DNA of 64,000 nt, taken from NCBI RefSeq assembly GCF_019097595.1, contig NC_080720.1:26740852-26804851 (forward strand). The letters are read 5' to 3'. Below, piece by piece: positions 1-9,824 of the stretch (position 1 is the first letter of the stretch; the number at the start of each line of letters is the position of its first letter). The DNA comes from Hemibagrus wyckioides. Lineage: Eukaryota; Chordata; Actinopteri; Siluriformes; Bagridae. Under the pieces are notes generated by a model. It saw only the letters and a program-made list of their open reading frames with translations. It made no database searches and had not been told where the DNA came from. The translations under genes and the position numbers were made by a program.

Positions 1-680
1 CCCACTAAGACGCACTATATAAAATTATAGCAATTAAACCAGAATCGTAAACTCTATTGACAAAATTTGCTAATCTAAGTAATTTTCATTAGCAAATGTA
101 AAAAACAAATACTGACATCCTAATTCATTCCAATACCAAATGTCATACTGTATATAATCTCAGTTTAGTCCAGAGTTACACGTTTCAACAAAGTTGATAC
201 TTGATAAATGTACTAAGTGACAGCAGCAAATTGTGTTTCAGCACTATGAAAAAAAGACTTATAAGAATGATGTTCATAGACTAAACTGTACAAAAAAGGT
301 CCATGCCTCCCTGTTTTGTAAAATTATCTCATAGTGTTTTTCCCCCAAAACTAATAACACATTCAAATGCATTGATTGTACACACTCACAAGAAAAAAAC
401 ATTTCTATCATCTAATTTACTCAGCAAACATTTTCATCCGCAATGAAATATTTCCATTTTTTACACTCCCTGTACACTCCCAGTTTGTTCGCATATACAG
501 CATTATCCCAGAAGATGGCAGTATTGCATAGTCTAAATGCTGCCTGCAGCCTCAACCCAGATAACGTGAGACTCTGAGAAAATATCAAAGTTTTATCAAA
601 GAGGAGTTGGCAGGGCAAGACTGAAGACTAAGGTAAGATATTGACTGTGAATAATGTTTTGGCAAAGGTTATAACATGAA

Positions 681-960
681 GGCTTTGTGGCTTAGTGGAT
701 AGCATGTTTACCTTGCACCTTTGGGGTTAGGGGTTGGATTTCTGCCTTCTGTGTTTGCATGCTCTCCCCCTTCTCTGGGAGTTCCTCTGCTTTCCTCCCC
801 CAGTCCAAAGACATCTGTTGTAGGCTGATTGCAATATTTATTTAAATTGTGTGTGTGTGTGTGTGTGTGTGATGGGTTGGCTCCCCATCCAGGGTATCCT
901 TCACCTCCACAAGGCTCCAGGCCACCTGTGACCTTGTGTAGACTACACAGTACAGAAAAT
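681..960 (+). repeat. tRNA-derived SINE, fish core-SINE type
   Basis: The head shows a pol III A-box-like segment (GTGGCTTAGTGG, about 687-698) and a B-box-like segment (GGGTTGGATTTC, about 731-742). The body reads like other copies in this window: a TGCATGCTCTCC motif, a CCAGTCCAAAGACAT motif, a short TG run (848-870), a GATGGGTTGGC motif and a tail with CTGTGACCTTGTG. The order matches the fish DANA/Mermaid-like SINEs. The family name is from memory. Confidence 0.7.
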
Positions 961-1241
961 ATATAGATAGCATAAAATATGTTGAAATGCTGCCCATAAT
1001 GTTTAATTTGAAAATAGGTGTCAAATTTCAAGATATTAAACATTCATTAAAATGTTTCGTGCCAAAATGAAACAATAAATTAATCAACTGTACTATTTTA
1101 CTGCAGTTATAATATTTTTCCTAATGTGTTTCATTACAAAAATACATTGTGGCTTGTGTGTGAATGTATTGGATGACTAGAAGCCAAGACTACACACAAT
1201 GAGTCTTTAAATCAGCTTTACATAATGAATAACAACTGAAT

Positions 1242-1247
1242 TTTATT
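1242..1247 (-). promoter_or_regulatory. Possible wnt6 polyadenylation signal
   Basis: AATAAA on the minus strand, about 390 nt downstream of the wnt6 stop codon. It is the nearest canonical hexamer downstream that I noticed. The DNA is AT-rich, so a chance match is possible. Confidence 0.3.
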
Positions 1248-1633
1248 CAAAGAAAATGCACTCAGGAAGCATAAGGAATTTAAATACAGACTAAATGACA
1301 GAGATTAAATAAAATGCGTACAACAGGTCTTTGAAAAGATATTTTTTTTGGCCTGTATAAATTAGGCAGATCTAGGATTTCCTTAGGAAACCTAACATAC
1401 ACGTGTCCCAAATGACTGCATGTGTGCAAAAAAAAAAAAAAATGTTTGGGCTCAAAGAATGCTCAGTGAATGGCCATGTATCTGTGTTTCTCCGTCTGAA
1501 ATGATTTGTCAGAATTTGGGGAATTTCAGAAATGCTGGCTTGATGAGAACACATTGCAGAACCTATTTTTCCAAATGATGACCCGAGTTTAGTCTTTGGG
1601 ACAGAGAAACTACAATCTAATGCAGTTTAAAGT

Positions 1634-2095
1634 CTAAAGGCAGACATTGACCTCTTTTCTCACAGCACATCGCTCACACTGTACCTCACAACACCACTGA
1701 AACTGGCACTGGCAGTTCTCCTCATACTCAAGAGTGTGTTCCTCATGTCCTTTGTTGCAGCACAGCCAATCACAGGCTCCAGGCCCTGTCTCTGTACCGT
1801 TACACACCCGACCACGTGTCCCCTCGGATCCTGTCCTGCGATTGGCCACGCAGAAATCTGGGGATTCATCTGAATAGATGAGACTGTGGGCACCCAGGGG
1901 CAGGGCATCCCTGTCAAGGGAGACGATGGATTTGCCGTCATTGCCACCCATCACACGAACTGCCATTCGGAAGCTCTGCATGAGGTGATTTCCAACCTGG
2001 CGGAACAGAGGCAACTTCCTCCAGCAGCTGCGGAGCGTGCAGGAACCAGAGAGGCCGTGACATTTACATTCGGTTCGCATATTCGTCTTTACAGC
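1634..2095 (-). CDS. wnt6: wnt6 coding exon 4 (C-terminal Cys-rich domain)
   Basis: 462 bp including the TAG stop at 1634-1636. It begins [19 protein letters not shown], which carries the Wnt acylation serine, and includes [25 protein letters not shown] and the terminal cysteine cluster. The acceptor reads GAGGCAG and is preceded by a long TG tract instead of a normal pyrimidine tract. Confidence 0.95.
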   Translation of the reverse strand, partial: AVKTNMRTECKCHGLSGSCTLRSCWRKLPLFRQVGNHLMQSFRMAVRVMGGNDGKSIVSLDRDALPLGAHSLIYSDESPDFCVANRRTGSEGTRGRVCNGTETGPGACDWLCCNKGHEEHTLEYEENCQCQFQWCCEVQCERCAVRKEVNVCL

Positions 2096-5000
2096 CTGCC
2101 TCACACACACACACACACACAAACACACACAAACACAAACACAGTTTACAAAAAACAAGAAAGACAAGCCAAATGGGGACCAGCCAAATGCCCCTACAAG
2201 GATAAAACTATCAGATATTCCTATCTTTGTGGGGATATTTAGTCCAAGATTGATTGAACACATGCTAAGCAGTACCACAAATTCAAATCTGTCTACTAAA
2301 TGCTACTCCATTTATTTACACTTGCTTGTAGTATAGTAGCTTAACAGCAGAACTTAACTGATTTAATGCAGCTATTATTTTTCTTGCTAAATAGTAATGT
2401 TTTTTTTTTACTCAACAAACTTTAATCATGCTCAAAAGGAGCTGACTGTGAAAAACAATTTTGTTGCATATTGAAATTTTATTATGTATATTATTTTTTT
2501 TTATACGATGGATACACTAAACTCCTTTCTAAATACTCTTCACTTTGTTAGCAGTAACAAAATAATGCAAAACACAATACGGATCATATGCACTAGCATT
2601 ACATATTATACTTAATTACATATCATATTTATACTATATTTTCCACTCCTTAAAGCTATTTTTGCTCTGTATTGCTCAAATGGATGTGTACACGAATAAA
2701 ACTGTGTAAATGGTACACCTATTAAAACGTATCATAACAACAGCCTGTTAACAAAAACAGAGATCCCATTAAAGCAAAAACACAGAGCTCACTAAAGTCC
2801 GGAGAGAGACACACACTGAACAGTGTTGTTGGTTCAACAATGCTTCAGTTTCCTGTAGAGGGCTGCCGAGCTCTGGGAACTTGTACTCGACCCAAAACAC
2901 AAGCGTTATCCTGAAAACAGTGGCTTCATAGTCTGGTGTTTTCTAAGTAAACAGACCTGCAAAGTTCCATCACAACACCATTAAAGGCTTTTTTAACAGT
3001 TTACTACAGTGTAGTATTTAGCAAAGTCATAACCGCCAAAACACTTGAAGTAACTTCAAGTAACTGACCAATAAAAATAAAGAATGATTTTCATGATTTT
3101 CATGATTTAACAGCTCCATGGTCCCTGGTTCAATCCTAAACTGGGGTTATTGTCTGTGAGGATTTTTTGTATGCTCTCCACCTGTTCCCCCGGAGCTGTT
3201 TCCTCCGATCTCCCACATGCATGCCACTATGTGGTCAACATCATGGTGTGAATATGTGCATGGTGCCCTGAGATGGACTGGTGTCCCTTGCATTGTGTAT
3301 TCCTGCCTAATTCCTTGGAAATGCTCTAGGTCCATAATGACAAAGAGGCTACTGAAGACTGATTTTGATTAGTCAGTCAAGTATTATTTGATAGACCTTT
3401 TTAACTTATTTCTTCCTAATGCTTCCAAACCCCGACCACTACCAGTAAAACATGCTGTTTTTCCGTACCAGTCTGCCTGCTTCGTTGTTGTGCAGATCAA
3501 TCAGGCTCCTGATATCATTCCTGCCCTTCCGCGTCCTGGTGTCCATGAACTGCCGGGAAATCTTGTAGCCAAAGTCCACATCATCCCCACAACCCCCCCA
3601 CTCCCAGCGCTGATCCTGGAGAGCAAGGACTGGACTTTCCGTAGCCTCCTCTTTGGGGCTACCAGAAGAGCTCTTAGTAGCCACACAGCCACACTGTAGC
3701 AGCTCCCCCTGGCTGCAGGCCCATGTTACCGCATGCAGCACTCCTGCAGCCATGATGCCATTTATGAAAGCCGTTTCCCGAATATCTGAAAACAAAGCAC
3801 ATAACATAATGTACACAAAACATTACATATACTCATTACATTGGTCTTTTTGAGTGCATCCTTTTTCTGTTGAAACCCATTTGCCTAAAGGTTTGATGTC
3901 TTGTGTGTTCTGAGATGCTTTTCTGCTCATCATGGTTATAAAGAGTGGTTGTTTGAGTTACTGTAGCCTGCTTTAGGAAAGTCAATTGAGTTCCTCCATT
4001 CCAACATTGCCAAACCACAAACTATGTCATCATGGGCCATACTGTTATGACAAACAAAGACTTTTTTGTGGTTACAGTTCTGGGGGAAGACTGACATATT
4101 GTCAGGCATTTGAAATATATGTATATACCTCCTCTTTTTAGTTAACAACACTTGTTTATAGTCTACATACATTCCGAAGACACATTCTGAATTTATGAAG
4201 TATTACCTTATTGACCTAACTGTGTATGTATTCCTTGCACATCTCTCTTGTCTAGACTTGCCTGGATGCACCTTCATTTGCCAAAAGGGTGTGTTTTCTT
4301 CTGTAAGAATCAAGGAGTTCTCCAAGAAGCAGTAATTATTGGTGTCGAATTCACGCAGGCCACATTCCATCTATCGGAATTGAGCAAATTGCTGACCTTT
4401 TGCATGTCACATTCCTGAAAGCCCTGCTCATACAGGTGTGTAATGATGAGAGAATGCCTCTCATTTCTCAATAAGAAAGTTTGGCTCGAGTTGCAGTCAC
4501 TACCAGGAACTCACACCAAGACAGTATTATACTTCAATTCAAATGGATGGGGTGGGAAAAGATCGTCATCTGTTAATGCACTCCTGACCAGTGTGATGGT
4601 GGAATGTCCTGCCCTCTCTTGGCCTACATAAGAACTGTATGGCGCTCACAATTCTCTAGCACAGGTGATCTCAGAGAGATCTTTTCCTGCTCCCAATACA
4701 CCTGATTCAGCTCAGGAAACACTTGGCTGTGAATCCCGAGTATTGAAGTTGAGAACCCCTACTCTGTTAAGCTACCATAGGATAAGCATTCATGTCTTGC
4801 ATTTCAATAATGCTTTAACAAGCTCTTGTTGATTCATGTCTGAGAAGTCTTGAGCAAATACATCACACAAGTAGCCTCTTGCAGCATGAGCACAGGAGTG
4901 TATAAGGGAATGGAGGGAATGTGGGATTTATCGATTAGTCTATTTCTTTTAAATAAAGTCTTTTGCTACATTCTTTAAATTCTATGGATTTTTTTAAATA

Positions 5001-7602
5001 TTATACCTGCCAATCATTGGGAGATCAATAGTCATGGTCATCTGTACACAGGTGCCAAGGGAGTAAATGTGGGCAAGCTGTCTGCATGGGAGGAGCAGTA
5101 TATTCTCTCTCTCTTATCAATCACGGAGATGTTAGCCAATCATAGGCATTTGTAGGCTCATGTATGTGGAGGAGGGCAGACTGCGTTTTCCTCCAAGTAT
5201 TTAATGCAGTCTGAAAAGATGAGGCTTCACATGTCTCAGAAGAAGCACATTGAGAGGATGTTTTCTAACTGAAATATTCTGACATGTTGACTCAGTAGCT
5301 CTAGTGTTACAGGCTGTATGATGGTAATGGAATTTCTCCTTAAGTACAAAGGTACAGGAGGCTGACGATGGTGTGAGTAAAAACGATACCGGAGCACACA
5401 GACAGCGTGTGTGCATGTGTCTGTAACACTACAGGCCTCACTAAGCTGTGACTAATCTTTGACTAAGGAGTGAGTTGACCTCCTGTAGCTAAGCATCACT
5501 CTACATATTAGACATTCCCTGGGAAAATGCTCCCACCATGCTCTCTTTCTGGGAATTAAAGCAGGTTACATTTCCAAGAGAAAATGTTTTTCAGCAACAG
5601 ACAGCCCCTTCTTTCAAAATATCGGGGTGTTTTTTGAAATAACTAAAGAGCAGCACCACACTATAACGCACATGTTTAATTTAGTTTCATTTGTCTGAAA
5701 GTGATAGTGTTACAGAATTTGAGACTATGTAATTAAAGTTGTCAAATATCCCAAAGGAGTTAAATCAAAAACAGCCACACAGAAATATACCCTCTGATTG
5801 CAGGTATGCCTTTAATACATGTTTTACCCTTCTATAAATAAAAGCCCTGTTTTTCGAAAACTATAATTTCCTGGAATTCTTCTGTCGTCTGGCTTGAGAC
5901 GTGATCACATATAACTACATTAGTGAAAGTGAGATTCACCTTGTTGCAGGATCTTGCCTAGACTCTTGCCGTGACCTGTACAGTTCCAGCGCTGATAGCG
6001 GAACTGGTGTTGACATTCGCGTATAGCCAACCGTGCTCCTTTGGCAACTTTTTGGATTATTTCAGGCTGGGTTTGACACAATTCAGTATATGCACCTCCT
6101 GCGGGCTTACTCCTCCTGCAAATGCTGTTTGGGTCCATCACAAGAGGACTGCCCGTCACACTGCAGTTAGTAAAGCATAGAATAATATTAAGAACTTTTC
6201 TCAGAGCATCCACACACACACACACACACACACACACCTCCACACAGATCAATTTTCTGAACATACTGATCTGTCCAAACATGAATTTCTTTTTCTCTTC
6301 TTTCGTTTGTCTTCTAAATGTTTTGTGTACACAATATGAACTTGCATGAACCATGTGTTTTTTTTTTTTTTTTTTTTTTGCAAACAGTGACCTCTATTAC
6401 CAAGCAGTCCAAGAAGTGCATCTTATAAATGTTATTGCTTGAGGCAAATTTGAAACTGTGAGCTCTTCTCTGTGAAATGATTGTTTTGCTTTACTTTATT
6501 GCATAACCTACTATATCCTCAGATATGAGTAACCTCTCTTACTATCTTACTTTCATGCTTTGAGCTCATAACTTAGCTCATTTGTTTCAGTAATCACATA
6601 AAAACCTGCAATTGTTCCTTCAATCTGTGTAGTAGCCAGTGTGCTTTCTGTGCAGTATATTTCTCTGCTTTCTGTGCAGTATATTTCTCTGCTTTCTGTG
6701 TAGTATATTTCTCTGCTTTCTGTGCAGTATATTTCTCTGCTTTCTGTGTAGTATATTTCTCTGCTTTCTGTGTAGTATATTTCTCTGCTTTCTGTGTAGT
6801 ATATTTCTCTGCTTTCTGTGCAGTATATTTCTCTGCTTTCTGTGTAGTATATTTCTCTGCTTTCTGTGCAGTATATTTCTCTGCTTTCTGTGTAGTATAT
6901 TTCTCTGCTTTCTGTGTAGTATATTTCTCTGCTTTCTGTGTAGTATATTTCTCTGCTTTCTGTGTAGTATATTTCTCTGCTTTCTGTGTAGTATATTTCT
7001 CTGCTTTCTGTGCAGTATATTTCTCTGCTTTCTGTGCAGTATATTTCTGTGCAGTATATTTCTGTGCAGTATATTTCTCTGCTTTCTGTGCAGTATATTT
7101 CTCTGCTTTCTGTGCAGTATATTTCTGTGCAGTATATTTCTCTGCTTTCTGTGCAGTATATTTCTCTGCTTTCTGTGCAGTATATTTCTGTGCAGTATAT
7201 TTCTGTGCAGTATATTTCTCTGCTTTCTGTGCAGTATATTTCTGTGCAGTATATTTCTGTGCAGTATATTTCTCTGCTTTCTGTGCAGTATATTTCTCTG
7301 CTTTCTGTGCAGTATATTTCTGTGCTTTCTGTGCAGTATATTTCTGTGCTTTCTGTGCAGTATATTTCTCTGCTTTCTGTGCAGTATATTTCTCTGCTTT
7401 CTGTGCAGTATATTTCTCTGCTTTCTGTGACGCATGCAGTAAGTAACAAAGTGCGTAAGTAGGCTAGATTTAGTTTAGACTTAATCCTGTGCATGTATCA
7501 GGTTATGCTTATTCTAATATTATACTAAGTTGTAACTTACCACCACAGGCGACCGGTGAGAGTGAAGACAAGAAGAAGGTGCGCTTGAGTTGGGAGCATC
7601 AT
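1634..7602 (-). CDS. wnt6: Wnt6 signalling ligand (complete, 4 exons)
   Basis: Secreted lipid-modified glycoprotein of the Wnt family, a ligand for Frizzled/LRP receptors. Coding exons on the minus strand are 7541-7602, 5940-6160, 3469-3785 and 1634-2095. All introns are GT-AG and the frames join exactly, giving 353 aa; human WNT6 is about 365. The protein starts with a hydrophobic signal peptide (residues 1-19). It contains [12 protein letters not shown], the [10 protein letters not shown] acylation site (the acylated serine should be Ser216) and the Cys-rich C-terminal domain ending in CCEVQC...VNVCL. DIRETAF and [12 protein letters not shown] are close to WNT6, and synteny with chpf and asic4 agrees. 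N-glycosylation sites are at RWNCT and CNGT. Two ATGs lie in tandem (7602, 7599), with an in-frame TGA upstream. The a/b paralogue is not resolved. The window holds no wnt10a. Confidence 0.95.
2102..2140. repeat. CA/TG microsatellite at the wnt6 exon 4 acceptor
   Basis: On the transcribed strand this is a (TG)n tract, with a few TTTG interruptions, that starts about 7 nt upstream of exon 4. It occupies the position where a polypyrimidine tract is expected. Confidence 0.9.
3110..3340 (+). repeat. Degenerate SINE copy in wnt6 intron 3
   Basis: The body has the same order of motifs as the other SINE copies: GGTTCAATCC near 3128, TATGCTCTCCACCTG, TTTCCTCCGATC, then GGTGCCCTGAGATGGACTGG. It is strongly decayed, and the tail beyond about 3300 is unclear. 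Confidence 0.5.
3469..3785 (-). CDS. wnt6: wnt6 coding exon 3
   Basis: 317 bp, in phase with both neighbours. It encodes [20 protein letters not shown], then [12 protein letters not shown], a variable Ser/Glu-rich linker, [12 protein letters not shown], and HNNEAGRL just before the donor GTACGG. The linker is the region that is also variable in mammalian WNT6. Confidence 0.95.
3885..4010 (-). mobile_element. Short Tc1/mariner transposase remnant in wnt6 intron 2
   Basis: The plus strand shows CTTGTGTGTTCTGAGATGCT, then a GGTTATAAAGAGTGGTTGTTTGAGTTACTG-like segment. This matches, in reverse orientation, the helix-turn-helix region of a common fish Tc1 transposase. A second copy of the same segment lies at 51430-51790. 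The remainder of the element has been lost. Confidence 0.55.
4011..5939. other. wnt6 intron 2 remainder, nothing recognised
   Basis: AT-rich intronic sequence. Only short chance open frames are visible (for example 4443-4631 and 5201-5416), with no family signature. A segment near 4690-4750 (CTCCCAATACACCTGATTCA) resembles a dispersed fish repeat but is too short to name. Confidence 0.5.
5940..6160 (-). CDS. wnt6: wnt6 coding exon 2
   Basis: 221 bp. The acceptor is GCAG at 6161-6164, and the donor GTGAATC follows CTGCAACAAG. The exon carries [12 protein letters not shown], the [19 protein letters not shown] core and GKILQQ, and it ends in phase 1 so that the split codon makes Asp of DIRETAF. 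The residue at the exon 1/2 junction is Cys, where the human protein has Trp. Confidence 0.93.
6211..6238. repeat. CA microsatellite in wnt6 intron 1
   Basis: A (CA)14 run on the plus strand, 50 to 78 nt upstream of the exon 2 acceptor in the sense of transcription. Confidence 0.95.
6643..7429. repeat. 24-bp minisatellite in wnt6 intron 1
   Basis: About 790 bp of tandem units with the plus-strand core GCTTTCTGTGCAGTATATTT followed by CTCT. In the first half (to about 7005) units alternate irregularly between TGTGCAG and TGTGTAG. In the second half nearly all are TGTGCAG, and 15-bp shortened units (TTTCTGTGCAGTATA) are interspersed. Both unit lengths are multiples of three and lack stops in several frames, so long artificial open frames run through the array on both strands. 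The array occupies more than half of the 1.38 kb intron. Confidence 0.97.
7541..7602 (-). CDS. wnt6: wnt6 coding exon 1 (signal peptide)
   Basis: Encodes [20 protein letters not shown] plus two bases of the next codon. The donor is GTAAGT (7535-7540). The short hydrophobic leader ending in LW matches the WNT6 leader end. This exon is too short for ordinary ORF detection. It was located by reading upstream of exon 2 for a leader and a phase-2 donor. Confidence 0.85.
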
Positions 7603-7985
7603 CCAGCAGAGAATCGTTCAAAATAAGTGAAATCCACCTGCAGCTGTTTTACTCAGGTGATCGTGAACAGCAGAGAACCTTAAAGCTCGCATCGTTTCAG
7701 CCACCGCGCAGGCTCTGCTCATGAAGCACAGCTGGGAAGGAGGATTTGTTCAAGCCAAAAGATGCAGGAGGGAGATGTCCGGTGAGTGCATATATTGGGG
7801 TAGAAGTGCACATGGATAGCACCCTACACCCTAGAGTAAAGAGAGGAAAAAAGCGCGAGCGCAGTTTACTCGTGCAGCACGGCGCGCACGCGAGAGCAGC
7901 ACGCGTGAGTTCCGCCTTCGTGCCGGTTCCTTTGGAGGCGTTTTTGCACAAAGTGAGCCTGAAACTAAGTTTGGCGTTCGTTTAA
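7603..7985 (-). promoter_or_regulatory. wnt6: CpG-rich 5' region upstream of wnt6
   Basis: The DNA directly upstream of the wnt6 start is the only CpG-dense stretch near the gene, densest at about 7850-7925 with runs such as GGCGCGCACGCGAGAG. This suits a vertebrate developmental-gene promoter and 5' UTR. I see no convincing TATA box and cannot place the transcription start. Confidence 0.5.
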
Positions 7986-9328
7986 TGACGTGGAAAAGAA
8001 AAACAGCCGTGCAATTGTGCCACTCAAAAGAAAAGTGAGAGTACAGAACAGCTCTGTCTGTTTTCTTTTACATTTTATTGAGGTCTTGTGTTTGGTTTTG
8101 CGTTATGATGTCAGTTCTGGTATGTTTTTCATAAAAAAAAAATCCCTTTGCTGTTTGTTGACCTTGGCAAGTCCTTCTAGGCCTCCAGCTATGTCAATGT
8201 CTTGTGCTATCAAGTGGAGTTAAAATGTGAGAACTCTGCACACCTAAGAGAATGAATGTCAAATCCTGATGCCAAATCTCCAATCCCCTCCTGAAATATG
8301 AGGGCAAAGGAGGGACTGGATCCTCCCTAATTTATCTTTGCTGATCTCCCACTCAGAGGATTGAGTGTCAGTCCAAGAGAACAGTTTATCTGTCAGGGGC
8401 AAAAGAAATAGACAGTGATGAGTCTCTGAAACGATTTTGACTTGCCTACAGCTTGTGTTTTGATTAAAGTTTCTCGCTCTTAGAAATAAAGAGTTCTTAG
8501 TTTACCAAAGGAGCACACTCTGCAAGTGAAACCCTCACTTGTAGGCTTTACAAAAAAAAAAAAAAAAACTTTTAGGGTTTCCTATAGAGGGTTATACCTT
8601 TGCTGGTAAAAACCTTTTTCTAAACCCTAAAATAAGATGTACTTAAAATGCAGAAAATCTGTGTAGAAAGTATTTACATGGGATTTATGAAATGACTGGG
8701 AATCAGTTACATAATAGAATTGCATCATGGACAAAATTATTCTGTTGTGCATCATTAAGAACCATGTGACTTCTGCACAATGAATGCTCTCTTTCTCTGG
8801 TATTTTTAATCTTAAAGGAGTATACTTTGCTCCCCCAAAAAGGACAGATGGATTAAATGATTTAAGGGGGTGAAAATAATGCTCACTGCAGATATAGAAA
8901 CCTTGCTGCAATAATGCATGAGACGCCCGTCATTTCCGTGTAGTAACTGTAGTAAGAATGAAAATCTTGCTAAAAACACTGAATACTGAATATTCCTGTG
9001 CCAACTGTTCTTACTTCTGGAAGGTATGCACAATAATGCCTGCTATTTTCCAAGAAGGCAATGCTTTGTCTACACTTTAACAGCAAATAAAAAAAAGAAA
9101 AAGAATTTCATTAGATATCAGTGAGTCTGATAGGTTTTATTAGAATATATCTGCAAACATAATAGGAAGATAATAAGTTTTGTATCCCTTACAGTCTGCA
9201 TTCTGCCAAGTTAAAAAAAATTAAGACTGAATTGAATTAGTGTAAAATAACCCCATTTCACAGAAGGGGTACATTTTAAGGTCAGCTGTGAAAGATGGAA
9301 TGAAATAGTAATATTGTTATGCTGTGTA
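7986..9328. other. Intergenic wnt6-chpf, nothing recognised
   Basis: AT-rich non-coding DNA with homopolymer A runs (for example 8551-8568). Open frames are short and lack family signatures. Confidence 0.5.
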
Positions 9329-9824
9329 TACACTGTCTTGGCAAAAGTTTTTGGACACTGTAGCATCACACACATGCTTTTTTTCAGGTTTAGTATAACC
9401 TTTACAGGTATAATAATCTCTCCTGGGAAGGCTTTCCACTAGATTTTGGGTATGACTGTGGGGATTTGTGTTCATGTATCAATAGGAGTATTAGTGAGGT
9501 AGGGCACTGATGTTGGATGAGAAGGAGAGGGGCATGTTCCAGTTCATCCCAAGAGTTTTCAGAGGTCAGGGTTCTGTAAAGGACACTAAGGTTCTCCCAC
9601 ACCAACCTTAGCAAACCATGGCCCTGTATAGGGAGATTGTCAAGCATAAACATGTTTCCCTTAGTTCTAGTGAAGAGATGATTAATACTACAGAACACAG
9701 AGATATTCTATATAATTATGTGCTTCACCCTTTGTTGAAACAGTTTGGGGAAGGCCCACTTATGGGTGTGATGGTCATGTGTCCACAAATATGTAATAAA
9801 TATGTATATTTGGATACATATGAA
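9329..9824. mobile_element. Non-autonomous DNA transposon (MITE-like), copy 1
   Basis: Begins after a TA with CACTGTCTTGGCAAAAGTTT and ends near 9820 in a degenerate inverted copy (GTATATTTGGATACATATG). Internal landmarks are shared, in the same order, with the element at 15185-15676: GAAGGCTTTCCACT, GAGTATTAGTGAGGT, GGTCAGGGTTCTGT and CCAACCTTAGCAAACCATG. No transposase open frame survives. The TA target and terminal sequence suggest Tc1/mariner-type mobilisation. Confidence 0.75.

Larger units (their letters stand above)
1..1633. other. Left flank and wnt6 3' region, no other gene
   Basis: This AT-rich stretch lies downstream of the wnt6 stop codon, which is at 1634-1636 on the minus strand. 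It contains one SINE copy (681-960) and a possible wnt6 polyadenylation signal (1242-1247). Open frames here are short and two of them lie within the SINE. I see no exon of a neighbouring gene. Confidence 0.6.

Noticed and set aside
1..1633. wnt10a, which often neighbours wnt6
   Set aside because: No Wnt exon was found left of wnt6. It may lie outside the window or in the other fish paralogon.
6553..7494. Long open frames (up to 313 aa) with an 8-residue repeat such as IYCTESRE
   Set aside because: They are translations of the 24-bp minisatellite in wnt6 intron 1. Open frames exist on both strands because the unit is a multiple of three without stops.
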